A program made the position numbers and the translations under genes. Shown in pieces: positions 25,482-34,580 of a stretch of DNA of 64,000 nt. Numbering within the stretch: position 1 is the stretch's first letter; the number at the start of each line of letters is the position of its first letter. The notes below the pieces were generated by a model, which was not told where the DNA came from, made no database searches, and worked only from the letters and a program-made list of their open reading frames with translations. The DNA is from Limihaloglobus sulfuriphilus (GTDB lineage: Bacteria > Planctomycetota > Phycisphaerae > Sedimentisphaerales > Sedimentisphaeraceae), in the NCBI RefSeq assembly GCF_001999965.1, contig NZ_CP019646.1, positions 1,550,001 through 1,614,000 on the forward strand, read 5' to 3'.

Positions 25482-26747
25482 ATGATAGATATTAAGCTCA
25501 TACGGGAAAACCCTGAAAAGTACGTCAAAGCGGCCAGAGATAAACATTTCGATGTCGATATTGACAGGCTTATGGAGCTTGACGGCATATTTCGCCAGGC
25601 AAAGGCAGACCTGCAGGATATAGCTACCGAAAAAAATTCCATCGGCAAGAATATCCCCAAGATGGCCGCGGAAGAGAAAAAAACCGCATTGGCCAGACTT
25701 TCCCGGCTCAAAGAGCAGGAATCCGAATTCAACGAAACCATAAAAAACGTTCAGCCCGAGCTGGACGCTCTTCTGCTGCTTGTGCCGCAGCCGGCAGACG
25801 ATGATGTGCCGCTGGGCAAAGATGACACGGAAAATGTTGAGCTGAGAACCTGGGGGCAGATACCTGAATTCGATTTTGAGCTCAAAGACCACATGGAGCT
25901 TGGCACTTCACTTGATATTATAGATGTCCCCCGCGGGGTAAAACTTGCCGGCACAAGAAACTATTTTTTAAAGGGTGACGGCGCAATTCTGCACTGGGCA
26001 GTGTTGAGATTTGCCCTTGATTTAATGGTAGAACGGGGATATGTTCCGATGTCCGTGCCGCTGCTGATGCGCGAAGAGGCAATGCTGGGAACAGGTTATT
26101 TCCCCGGAGCCGAAGAGCAGACTTACCAGCTCGAACGTGATGAACAGTACCTTGCCGGCACTGCCGAGGTTCCGGTAACGGCTTACCACAGCGGTGAGAT
26201 TTTAAATGAAGATGAGCTGCCCAAAAAGTTCTGCGGACTTTCAACCTGCTTCCGTCGCGAAGCCGGCGCCGCCGGCAAAGATACCCACGGACTCTACAGG
26301 ATCCACCAGTTTGACAAGGTTGAACAGGTGGTAATCTGTAAAAATGATCCGGAAGAAAGCAGAAAATTCCATGACGAGATTCTTGCTAACTCCGAAGCGG
26401 TACTCCAGGCCCTTAACCTGCCCTACCGCGTGGTAAATGTCTGTTCCGGAGACCTTGGCAAGGGCCAGGCAAAGAAATACGACATCGAAACCTGGATGCC
26501 TTCACGCAAGAGTTACGGCGAGACGCACTCGGCAAGTAAATTTTACGATTTCCAGGCTCGCAGGCTCAACCTTCGCTACAAGGATTCAAACGGCAGAAAC
26601 GTTTTCTGTCATACGCTGAACAATACAGTTATAGCCTCTCCGCGGGTATTGATACCGCTGATTGAGCTGAACCAAAACCCCGACGGAACGGTTAATATAC
26701 CCGGGCCTCTGCAAAAATACACCGGCGGTAAAAAGATAATCAAATAG
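25482..26747 (+). CDS. serS: Seryl-tRNA synthetase
   Basis: 421 residues, the normal bacterial length. The N-terminal antiparallel coiled-coil arm (about 30-105) binds the long variable arm of tRNA-Ser. The class II core has motif 2 FRREAGAAGKDTHGLYRIHQ, a serine-binding region (TAEVPVTAYHSGE) and motif 3 with SPRVLIPLIELNQN. The segment SYGETHSASKFYDFQARR is typical of bacterial SerRS. It starts 4 bp after the ketosynthase, so it may share that transcript. Confidence 0.96.
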   Translation: MIDIKLIRENPEKYVKAARDKHFDVDIDRLMELDGIFRQAKADLQDIATEKNSIGKNIPKMAAEEKKTALARLSRLKEQESEFNETIKNVQPELDALLLLVPQPADDDVPLGKDDTENVELRTWGQIPEFDFELKDHMELGTSLDIIDVPRGVKLAGTRNYFLKGDGAILHWAVLRFALDLMVERGYVPMSVPLLMREEAMLGTGYFPGAEEQTYQLERDEQYLAGTAEVPVTAYHSGEILNEDELPKKFCGLSTCFRREAGAAGKDTHGLYRIHQFDKVEQVVICKNDPEESRKFHDEILANSEAVLQALNLPYRVVNVCSGDLGKGQAKKYDIETWMPSRKSYGETHSASKFYDFQARRLNLRYKDSNGRNVFCHTLNNTVIASPRVLIPLIELNQNPDGTVNIPGPLQKYTGGKKIIK

Positions 26748-26797
26748 GCACCAGAGAACACCCGTCTCTGCTGCGGTATTAAACTTCATAGGGCAGG

Positions 26798-29281
26798 ATG
26801 GACAGGATTGAGTACAACATTGAGCTGCTCAGAAGGCGTATATCGCCCGAACATAATATCCTCACCCATACCGTAAACAGAAGCCCGCTTTTGCTGCCCG
26901 CGGCAGGAATAACTGGCGGTATTTTATTGCATGAGTTTTTCTCAACCTATCTGCTTGCCGCTGTTGCTGCTTTCATTACAGGGCTCTTCGCTCTGGCTGT
27001 CAATAAATTCGGCACAAGAGGAATCATTGCCCTGCTGGCGGTTTCAGCCGGAATTTTGCTGGGATACGCAAGAATAGATTTTTTCAGCCGGTATGATTCC
27101 GCTGATATAAATTCCTGCAACTTCAACGAAAAGGTACCCCAGGTAATATCCGCGACGGTGCTGACCCATCCTCTGAAAAAGCCCCCGCGTAACTGGAGTT
27201 TTTCATTTGCTGATTTCCAGGATGAACGTACTTCCATCTACGCCCGTGTTAATTCAGTTTTTAACGGCACTGACCATCAGCCGGCAGACGGTAAAATCTT
27301 TGTGACACTGCCGGCGGCAAAAGGCGATCCGGTCTTTGACGCCCTTGCACCCGGAACGCATATTAAAATGAACTGCATTATGAGAAAGCCCCGTAAGCAA
27401 TCCAATCCGGGGCAGTTTGATTTTGCAGGTTACCTTGCCGCCCAGAAAATAAAATACACAGCTTTCACAAATGACATAAAAGCGATTGAAATAACCGGCA
27501 GGGATAAATATTCGCTAACCAGCTTGAGCGGCGTATTCAGGACAAAGGCCCTTGAGCTGCTGGCAAAGGGGTTTGACCGCAGTGAACCGGCACTTAACAT
27601 GGCGGCGGCAGTTACGCTGGGCGAACGCTCCACCCTCCCGCCGGCGATGTACGAATCGCTGAGAAAAAGCGGGCTGATGCACCTCTTGAGCCTTTCCGGC
27701 CTGCATATAGGCATGATAACCGCGATGATATGGTGGCTGGGCAAACTGTTCGCTTTGACACGAAAACAGCGGGGGGCATTGTGTCTGCTGCTGCTGATGC
27801 TTTTTATTCTGGCTGTGCCTTCACGATCGCCGGTCATAAGAGCCGCCGTTGTATGCTCAGTGTTCTGCCTTTCCGCGATTCTGGGAAAACGTGCCGTCTC
27901 CTTCAACACGCTTTCACTTGCAGCGATTATTTTACTGCTTGTCAATCCGAGAAACCTGTTTAACACGGGGTTTGTGCTGTCTTTTCTGGCGGTTGCCGGT
28001 ATTCTCATTTTTTACAAACCAATCCAGAACCGGCTGGTGAGCGTACTTAAGATTGACCGGATCAACAGCCGTATCACAAGGTGGCTGTGTTATTATATCT
28101 TATCAATCTTAACAATGGGAACCTGTGCTATGATATTCGGCGCGGGGGCATGTCTGTACTATTTCTACGGAACCAACATCCTCTCGCCCGTATGGACAAT
28201 ACTTTCAATGCCGGTTTTCAGTATTCTGCTCTCGGCGGGATTGCTCAAAATTGCCGCGGTTTCAGTTATACCAGGGATAGAATATATATTTAACCCTGTT
28301 CTTGAATGGTGTGCTCTGATATTCAGTAAACAGCTGGAATTGACAGCTGCCATACCGGCAGGTTTTATCCAGACCGGCAGTATCAGTGCAGCTCTAATAG
28401 CGGCGTTTTACCTGTGCCTGCTGATCTTTGCATATTCCAGCCATTACCAGAAACGACTGCCCAAAAGAATCTCTGCCGGCGCTGCCCTCGCGGTCATCTT
28501 GATGATTCTTGCCGCTAAATGGACAAACTCCCATCCCAACGGGCTAAGGCTGACCGTCTTCTCTGTTGGACACGGGGCATGCTCCATGATAACACTGCCC
28601 GATGCAAGCTGTTATATAATGGATTGCGGCTCAAAAAACATAGACGATCTCGGCCGCAGTGTGATAATTAATTACGCCGCGTACAGAGACATCAAGACAG
28701 CGGACGCGGCGATTTTGAGCCACAACCACCTTGACCACGTCAACGGAATAGACGGCATTGTAAACGGCCTGCGGCCCGAAAAGATAATTGTAAACCGTTA
28801 TTTTTGCGACGAAAGCAGAAGCGTTGCCCGCACGGTAATGGAGATCGGCAAAGGCATAATCAATTCACGGCCTGACGACTTTTCCGACTGCGATGCGGTT
28901 TTCAGCTTTTACTCACCCCAAAAGATTCCCGCCAACGACATAAACGCTCAGTCAATGGCGGCTGTAATCGAATACGCCGGCAGAAAAATCATCTTCCCAG
29001 GAGATATGCCCCCACAACAGCAGCGGCAGATGCTTGAACAAATCCCAGATATCCGGGCTGACATTCTCATTCTGCCTCATCACGGCTTCAGTAAGTGGGC
29101 TCAACCTTCCTTTATAGAACAGGCATCACCTTCTATTGCCATAGGCAGCTGCCGCGAATACGACTACCTCAAACGCGGATTCAAAAGTGACGGCATAACC
29201 ACATTTTATACCCCCGTTAACGGCTGTATTGAGATACTTATAAAGCCGGACGGAGAAATAATCGCAGAAACGATGCACTAA
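26798..29281 (+). CDS. comEC: ComEC/Rec2-family DNA uptake channel
   Basis: An 827-residue polytopic protein. An N-terminal DUF4131 region (about residues 30-200, membrane segments plus an OB-like domain with DFAGYLAAQKIKY) is followed by the Competence membrane domain (about 250-560, opening with LRKSGLMHLLSLSGLHIGMI). A C-terminal metallo-beta-lactamase domain has the SHNHLDHVNGID metal-binding motif (about 645-656). This is the full ComEC layout. It moves single-stranded DNA across the inner membrane during transformation. Its stop overlaps the stop of the convergent Nif3 gene by a few bases. Confidence 0.92.
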   Translation: MDRIEYNIELLRRRISPEHNILTHTVNRSPLLLPAAGITGGILLHEFFSTYLLAAVAAFITGLFALAVNKFGTRGIIALLAVSAGILLGYARIDFFSRYDSADINSCNFNEKVPQVISATVLTHPLKKPPRNWSFSFADFQDERTSIYARVNSVFNGTDHQPADGKIFVTLPAAKGDPVFDALAPGTHIKMNCIMRKPRKQSNPGQFDFAGYLAAQKIKYTAFTNDIKAIEITGRDKYSLTSLSGVFRTKALELLAKGFDRSEPALNMAAAVTLGERSTLPPAMYESLRKSGLMHLLSLSGLHIGMITAMIWWLGKLFALTRKQRGALCLLLLMLFILAVPSRSPVIRAAVVCSVFCLSAILGKRAVSFNTLSLAAIILLLVNPRNLFNTGFVLSFLAVAGILIFYKPIQNRLVSVLKIDRINSRITRWLCYYILSILTMGTCAMIFGAGACLYYFYGTNILSPVWTILSMPVFSILLSAGLLKIAAVSVIPGIEYIFNPVLEWCALIFSKQLELTAAIPAGFIQTGSISAALIAAFYLCLLIFAYSSHYQKRLPKRISAGAALAVILMILAAKWTNSHPNGLRLTVFSVGHGACSMITLPDASCYIMDCGSKNIDDLGRSVIINYAAYRDIKTADAAILSHNHLDHVNGIDGIVNGLRPEKIIVNRYFCDESRSVARTVMEIGKGIINSRPDDFSDCDAVFSFYSPQKIPANDINAQSMAAVIEYAGRKIIFPGDMPPQQQRQMLEQIPDIRADILILPHHGFSKWAQPSFIEQASPSIAIGSCREYDYLKRGFKSDGITTFYTPVNGCIEILIKPDGEIIAETMH

Positions 29282-30393
29282 AGCTGTTTCCAGGTGAACG
29301 GATCTTTATCTTTGCGGCTGATATGGAAATTCACGCCTTCTAAGCTGCCGCTCAGAATAGACTTGAGCTTTGAAAGCATAAACCTCTCCGAGACCGAATG
29401 ACCAAGACAGATACAGCTCAGTCCGCTTTCCTGTGCATAAAGGGCATCATGATGTTTAAGCTCGCCGGTAATATAGATTTGGGAATCATTTTTTACAACT
29501 TCCCTTATCACGCTGCCGCAAGAACCGGCACAGACCGCCGCTCTGCTGAATTTCCCCGTTTTGCGGCCGATTATCCCGGCAGACTTACAGCCTGTCGCGG
29601 CTTTTAAACGATCAAGAATGCCATTGAGCGTGAGCGCCTTTTTCAGCCTGCCGATCCTTCCTATCCCGTACCGTTTTCTTTCTGTCTCAAGGCTGATTAT
29701 GTCATAAGCCGGCATCTCATAGGGATGGGCGGTTTTCATTGCCGCCACGACGTTTGCCAGATGAGAGGCCTTTACTATTGTTTCAAAGCGGTACTCTTCA
29801 ACCTGCTCAAGCCTGTCCCTGGTGCCTATAGCCGGATTTGATCCTTCAAGCGGCCTGAAAGAACCAACTCCTTCTGTGAAAAACCCGCACTCGCTGTACG
29901 AGCCTAACCTGCCGGCGCCTGCATCAAATACTGCTTTGCTGACCTTGTCAACGTACGCCGTAGGTATAAAGACTACAAGCCTGTAAAGTCCCTCAACAGA
30001 AGTATCCTCCACATACTCGCCTATTGGCGAAGTGTCTTGCAGTCCGATCATTTCTGCGAGCCCGTCATTTACCCCGCCGCAGACTACATCAAGGGACGTA
30101 TGAACAGAACAGGCAGCGATATTATTTTTAATCAGCTTAAAGACTACGGGTTTATCGCCGGCAGGAGTGATTTTCTTCAGCCCTTCAAATATAACCGGAT
30201 GATATGAGACGATAAGCCCGCATTTTTTGGAGGCAGCCTCCTCAGCGACCGCATCAGTTATATCAACCGCAAGGAGAACGTCTTTTACCTTCTCTCTGCC
30301 GTCACCGATAAGCAGGCCGACATTGTCCCAGGGCTGGGCGAGACCGGACGGAGCGATTTTTTCAAGCCGGTTTAAAACATCTGAAATTAGCAT
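29278..30393 (-). CDS. Nif3-like dinuclear metal center protein with PII/CutA-like insertion (YqfO type)
   Basis: A 371-residue protein of the Nif3/DUF34 family. The first domain half is ISDVLNRLEKIAPSGLAQPW and NVGLLIGD, with the conserved VSYHPVIFEGLKKI and SVHTSLDV metal-site segments. The middle (about 140-240) is the CutA1/PII-like insertion (LYRLVVFIPTAYVDKV, FETIVKASHLANVVAAM). The second half carries ITGELKHHDALYAQ. The start at 30393 has AGAAGAGG 8 bp upstream; a GTG 33 bases further up lacks one. DUF34 proteins are metal-binding, and their exact substrate is unsettled. Confidence 0.9.
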   Translation of the reverse strand: MLISDVLNRLEKIAPSGLAQPWDNVGLLIGDGREKVKDVLLAVDITDAVAEEAASKKCGLIVSYHPVIFEGLKKITPAGDKPVVFKLIKNNIAACSVHTSLDVVCGGVNDGLAEMIGLQDTSPIGEYVEDTSVEGLYRLVVFIPTAYVDKVSKAVFDAGAGRLGSYSECGFFTEGVGSFRPLEGSNPAIGTRDRLEQVEEYRFETIVKASHLANVVAAMKTAHPYEMPAYDIISLETERKRYGIGRIGRLKKALTLNGILDRLKAATGCKSAGIIGRKTGKFSRAAVCAGSCGSVIREVVKNDSQIYITGELKHHDALYAQESGLSCICLGHSVSERFMLSKLKSILSGSLEGVNFHISRKDKDPFTWKQL

Positions 30394-30444
30394 ATCTAAA
30401 CCTCTTCTTAACTGCGAGGGATGCACTCATTGCACCCTCTTTTG

Positions 30445-31302
30445 TTATCTTTCTTTACATTCCTGCTGCATGTGTTCACGGTATAACTGCAAAAGCTCTT
30501 TTGCAACCGGCCCGCAGACGCCGCTGCCGATGGTATGCCTCTCAACCGAATTAACAGGCATAACCTCCATGATCACATTCGTCAGGAACACCTCATCAGC
30601 TTCAAGAAGATCCTTTATAAAAAGTATATCTTCCTTTATCTGCATATTCCTGTCCATGGCAATCTTGAGAACCCGCTCCCTTGCTATTCCCGCCAGAACA
30701 GGCGTCTCGATTGGCGGGGTGTAGATAACCGAATCCTTAACAATAAAGAGATTGCTCATTGAACCCTGAGCGAGTTTATTATCCGTAGTAAACCAAATAG
30801 CTTCTGCGGCCCCCTTGCCCCTGGCCTCATTCATCGCGGCAAGCCTTTCAAGGTAGCTGGTTGTCTTGAAATGAGTTGTAGGGCTGTGCGGATTAAGCCG
30901 ATTGTTTGTTACAATTGTCTTAATGCCGTTTTCATAGTATTCATCGGGATAAGGCTGGAAATCTGTGGCGGTAATAATGATTGTCGGCGAAGGCTCCTCC
31001 GTGAGAATCAGCGGGCCGTTGGTAACAGTTAGCCTGATGCGTGAATCTAACAGATGGTTTGCGTCTACAACCTTGTATATATTCTCAATAACCTCTTCCC
31101 GCTGCAGTCCGTGGTTGAATTTAAGACAGTCAAGCGAAAAAAACAGCCTGTCGAGATGATCCTTTACCGCGAAAACCACCCCGTTTAAGGACCGCATCGT
31201 CTCAAAGACTCCTGCCCCGTAAAGAAAACCGCTGTCCGATACAGGAATTTTGACATCTTCGACGCTGCATATATTGCCGTTAAAAAAGACTTTATTACTC
31301 AT
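30445..31302 (-). CDS. Class IV PLP-dependent aminotransferase (PabC / IlvE / D-amino-acid type)
   Basis: A 285-residue fold-type IV enzyme: VPVSDSGFLYGAGVFETMR-like start (SDSGFLYGAGVFE), the PLP Lys in HFKTTSYLERL, and QGSMSNLFIVKDSVIYTPP with ETPVLAGIARERVL. The residues seen do not separate aminodeoxychorismate lyase from branched-chain or D-amino-acid aminotransferase. The gene overlaps the HPPK fusion by 4 bases, so a folate role is plausible, but a PabC domain already exists in the pabB fusion at 19313, which makes an amino-acid role equally likely. Confidence 0.85.
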   Translation of the reverse strand: MSNKVFFNGNICSVEDVKIPVSDSGFLYGAGVFETMRSLNGVVFAVKDHLDRLFFSLDCLKFNHGLQREEVIENIYKVVDANHLLDSRIRLTVTNGPLILTEEPSPTIIITATDFQPYPDEYYENGIKTIVTNNRLNPHSPTTHFKTTSYLERLAAMNEARGKGAAEAIWFTTDNKLAQGSMSNLFIVKDSVIYTPPIETPVLAGIARERVLKIAMDRNMQIKEDILFIKDLLEADEVFLTNVIMEVMPVNSVERHTIGSGVCGPVAKELLQLYREHMQQECKER

Positions 31303-32393
31303 GATATACCCAAATAATAGCGTATTTTTTCTTCAATAATTCTTACCTCATCTGCCAGACGGAAATCGTAACTGCCGGCATCAATTCTTATTACCGGGCA
31401 CTTGTTCCATTGCCTGAAAAGCTCTTCGTATGACTTTTCAAGCTCTACCAGAAAATCTTTGCCGATCTTCTTTTCATATTCCCTGCCTCGAATCTTAATC
31501 CGCTCAAGGCAGTTCTCGGCAGTATCTTCAAGAAATATCACCAAAGACGGCTCCGCCGCCTCTTTTTCCAGTGCCCTGTATTCTTTTATAAACACATCAT
31601 AATCACCCGGGTCTAACCAGTGCCTTGCATATATAGGGGATTTTTCAAACATAAAATCCGCGACATAAACACGATTATCTCTAAAGCAGCTTTTTTTAAG
31701 CTGTGATGCGCTGCTTGAAAGAAAGAACAGCTCCGAATCAAGTTTAACATCATTGTTGCCCTTGTAAACAAGCGGCAAAAAAGGGTTCTTATCGTATTCT
31801 TCATGAATTAGTTCCGTGCCGAAAAGAATAGAAAGCCCCTCTGCCAGAGTTGTTTTTCCAACACCTATCGCCCCTGCAAATACAATAAGTTTGGGCCGGT
31901 CTTTCTCGAAGTAATAATCACCCCCGTTGAGCCGGTCATACATAACAGACATCGTATCGCCTGTAACAGGGTGACGCAGATGAGCCGCGATCTCGTCCAT
32001 CCCCTCCATGACAAACGAACGAAGATGCATCTGGCTGTGCGGAACTGTCAGCCTTTGAGTATTGATTATCCGATCACCCCAAAGCAGGATATCTATATCA
32101 ATGATACGCGGCTGCCATTTTTGAGTTGTTCTTGACCGGCCCATTTGATCTTCAATCTCTTGGAGACGGTCAAGAAGCTCTGCCGGTTCGAGGCCGGTTC
32201 TGATTCTTGCCACACAGTTGCAGTATTTTGGCGGGTTCGAGCCGTCTCTGGTCAGAGGCAGAGTATAAATAAAACTGCTTGTCTCTGATATTTCGGCATC
32301 GGCAATGCTTCTGATAAGCTCAAGAGCCCTTCGAAGGTTCATCTCAGGTTCTCCAAGGTTACTGCCCAGACCGAGAAAGATATTTGACTGCAT
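31299..32393 (-). CDS. folK: Fusion of 6-hydroxymethyl-dihydropterin pyrophosphokinase (FolK) and deoxynucleoside kinase
   Basis: A 364-residue two-domain protein. Residues 1 to about 158 are HPPK: FLGLGSNLGEPEMNLRRAL at the start and WQPRIIDIDILLWGD (93-107) with the catalytic Asp pair. Residues about 166-364 are a deoxynucleoside kinase/P-loop domain: Walker A GAIGVGKTT (174-182), DNRVYVADFMFEKSP, and the lid-like RIKIRGREYEKK. The first domain makes the activated pterin for DHPS (folP, at 62841). The second would phosphorylate a deoxynucleoside with ATP. I recall similar fusions in Bacteroidetes but could not check that here. It overlaps the following aminotransferase gene by 4 bases. Confidence 0.9.
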   Translation of the reverse strand: MQSNIFLGLGSNLGEPEMNLRRALELIRSIADAEISETSSFIYTLPLTRDGSNPPKYCNCVARIRTGLEPAELLDRLQEIEDQMGRSRTTQKWQPRIIDIDILLWGDRIINTQRLTVPHSQMHLRSFVMEGMDEIAAHLRHPVTGDTMSVMYDRLNGGDYYFEKDRPKLIVFAGAIGVGKTTLAEGLSILFGTELIHEEYDKNPFLPLVYKGNNDVKLDSELFFLSSSASQLKKSCFRDNRVYVADFMFEKSPIYARHWLDPGDYDVFIKEYRALEKEAAEPSLVIFLEDTAENCLERIKIRGREYEKKIGKDFLVELEKSYEELFRQWNKCPVIRIDAGSYDFRLADEVRIIEEKIRYYLGIS

Positions 32394-32417
32394 GGCACTA
32401 ATCCCATAACTGCCGCC

Positions 32418-32448
32418 GCACCCGGCAAGGTGTATAAAAGCCGGGTGC
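32418..32448. other. Intercistronic hairpin between dapL and the folK fusion
   Basis: Perfect 9-bp GC-rich arms GCACCCGGC (32418-32426) and GCCGGGTGC (32440-32448) with a 13-nt loop. Neither strand has a T-run after it, so it is not a classical terminator. It may protect the dapL message 3' end or hinder readthrough (inference). Confidence 0.5.
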
Positions 32449-32477
32449 CGCAGCAGATTGCCGCAAAAAGTAAAAGA

Positions 32478-33704
32478 TTATAATTTAGAAATCCGGTCCA
32501 TAGCCTCTGCGACCTTTGAAGGATCGTTAAAAGCACTGAGACGAAAATAACCTTCGCCGCTGGCGCCAAAGCCGCTGCCGGGCGTGCCGACCACATTGGC
32601 TTTGGTCAAAAGCAGATCAAAGAATTCCCAGGAACTCATCCCGTCTTTAGTATGAAGCCATATATAAGGGGCGTTAGTGCCGCCGTAAATATCATAGCCG
32701 AAACTGCTCAGCGATTCGCGGATAACCTTTGCGTTGCCCATATAAAGGTCTATTATCTTTTTGACCTGTTCTTTGCCCTCGGGGGTGTAATATGCCGCGG
32801 CACCTGCCTGTGAGATGCAGCTGGCACCGTTGAACTTGGTGCTGTGGCGTCTGTTCCACAGACCGTTAACGGCTATCTCTTTGCCATCGGTTGTCCATGC
32901 CTTAAGAGCCTTGGGAACGACAGTGAAAGCGCAGCGGACACCGGTAAATCCAATGACCTTTGAAAAACTGCGGAACTCAATGGCAACCTCTTTGGCACCT
33001 TCAACTTCATATATTGAATGAGGTATGGTATCATCGCTGATAAACGCCTCGTAAGCCGCGTCAAAAAGGATAATGGCTTTGTTGGCCCTGGCGTAGTTAA
33101 CCCATTTTTTAAGAGTTGCCTTGTCAGCAACAGTACCGGTTGGATTGTTTGGATAGCAAAGATAAATGATATCGACCATCTGGTCGGGCAAATCCGGCGA
33201 GAAGTTATTCTCGGCTGTGCACGGCAGATAAACTATACCTTCATACCTGCCGTCCTCACCCGCTCCGCCGCTGCGGCCGGCCATAACGTTTGTGTCAACA
33301 TAAACAGGATAAACAGGGTCTGTAACAGCGATTGTATTGTCAAGGCCGAATATCTCCTGAATATTCCCCGTGTCGCATTTTGAGCCGTCACTGATGAACA
33401 CCTCAGCGGGATCAAGCTCAACTCCGCGGCGTCTGAAATCGTTCTCTATAATCGCATCTACCAGAAATCCGTATCCCTGCTCAGGACCGTATCCTTTGAA
33501 TGTGCCGGCGTTTGCCTGCTCATCAACGGCCTTATGCATTGCTTCTATAATTGCCGGTGCCAGCGGTTCTGTAACATCGCCGATTCCAAGTTTTATTATG
33601 TCAGCATCGGGATTGTCCTTTGCAAATGCGCTTACGCGGCGTCCGATTTCAGGGAAAAGATATCCTGCCTGTAATTTCAAAAAGTTTTCATTGATTGTGA
33701 TCAT
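32478..33704 (-). CDS. dapL: LL-diaminopimelate aminotransferase
   Basis: A 408-residue class I/II PLP aminotransferase with the DapL hallmarks: [18 protein letters not shown] at the N terminus, [31 protein letters not shown], and the PLP Lys in [17 protein letters not shown]. It converts tetrahydrodipicolinate directly to LL-diaminopimelate for lysine and peptidoglycan. DapL is the variant used by chlamydiae, plants, many planctomycetes and others, which agrees with the suggested lineage. It sits 22 bp from purQ in the minus-strand run. Confidence 0.94.
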   Translation of the reverse strand: MITINENFLKLQAGYLFPEIGRRVSAFAKDNPDADIIKLGIGDVTEPLAPAIIEAMHKAVDEQANAGTFKGYGPEQGYGFLVDAIIENDFRRRGVELDPAEVFISDGSKCDTGNIQEIFGLDNTIAVTDPVYPVYVDTNVMAGRSGGAGEDGRYEGIVYLPCTAENNFSPDLPDQMVDIIYLCYPNNPTGTVADKATLKKWVNYARANKAIILFDAAYEAFISDDTIPHSIYEVEGAKEVAIEFRSFSKVIGFTGVRCAFTVVPKALKAWTTDGKEIAVNGLWNRRHSTKFNGASCISQAGAAAYYTPEGKEQVKKIIDLYMGNAKVIRESLSSFGYDIYGGTNAPYIWLHTKDGMSSWEFFDLLLTKANVVGTPGSGFGASGEGYFRLSAFNDPSKVAEAMDRISKL

Positions 33705-33726
33705 GAATTAATTCCTCTTTCTTTTC

Positions 33727-34512
33727 TTAAAAATTAGTGCTTACATACTCGACGGCATTGTTGAAGATTGTCATGCCGTCCGCTTCCATATTCTCGGGCA
33801 TACGCGTCCAGAATGGATGCTGGGTTCTGCGGATAAAACGCTCCGGGTGCGGCATAAGCCCCAGTACCCTTCCGGTGGTATCGGTGAGAGCGGCTATCGA
33901 TTCCATAGAACCATTAGGATTCACCGGAAAACCGCCCTGCCCTCCGGCAGAATCCACATACCTGAAAGCCGCGTGCCCTTCTTCTAACAGCTTATCAAGG
34001 CTCTCGGGAGTCTTTGTGACCACCTTGCCCTCGCCGTGAGCTATCGGCAGATAAAGCCGTCTGCCCGGTGTTATAAAAACGCAGTTATCCGCTGCCGGCT
34101 CAAGGTAAACCCAGCGATCTTCGAATTTTGCCGAATCGTTATAGGTAATCGTAACAGAGCTGCTGCCGTCTGATTCGCTGAACCCGGGCAGAATTCCCGT
34201 TTTTACAAGTACCTGAAACCCGTTGCATATTCCGATAACCAGTTTACCCGCATCGATAAAACCCCGCACCGCATCGCCTAAGTGATGCATAACCTGATTC
34301 GCCAGTATCTTGCCCGCAGCTACATCATCACCGTAACTGAAACCGCCGGGGAATACAAGTATCTGAGCATCATCAAGTGCAGATGGGTCTTTAATGATAC
34401 TGTTTATGTGAAGTCTTGCGGCTTGAGCCCCCGCAAGCTCCAGAGCTTCAACAGTTTCCTGGTCGCAGTTGATACCTGCCGCCCTTAAAACTATAGCTTT
34501 AACTTTATTCAT
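33727..34512 (-). CDS. purQ: Phosphoribosylformylglycinamidine synthase glutaminase subunit
   Basis: A 261-residue class I glutamine amidotransferase: FPGGFSYGDDVAAGKILANQ, the nucleophile Cys in VIGICNGFQVLVKTG, and the His/Glu pair in LMPHPERF. It supplies ammonia to PurL, which is encoded just upstream, in step 4 of purine synthesis. The two genes are separated by about 68 bp. Confidence 0.95.
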   Translation of the reverse strand: MNKVKAIVLRAAGINCDQETVEALELAGAQAARLHINSIIKDPSALDDAQILVFPGGFSYGDDVAAGKILANQVMHHLGDAVRGFIDAGKLVIGICNGFQVLVKTGILPGFSESDGSSSVTITYNDSAKFEDRWVYLEPAADNCVFITPGRRLYLPIAHGEGKVVTKTPESLDKLLEEGHAAFRYVDSAGGQGGFPVNPNGSMESIAALTDTTGRVLGLMPHPERFIRRTQHPFWTRMPENMEADGMTIFNNAVEYVSTNF

Positions 34513-34580
34513 AAATTAATTTCCTGAATTGGAATCCGTTCAAATTTTATTATCTAATGCTGCGGCTGATCTTAGAGCCA

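Noticed and set aside
30394-30426. GTG start for the Nif3-like protein
   Set aside because: The ATG at 30393 has AGAAGAGG at good spacing and matches the usual N terminus of the family.
32418-32448. Terminator between dapL and the folK fusion
   Set aside because: The hairpin is strong but lacks a T-run on either strand, so it is listed only as an intercistronic hairpin.
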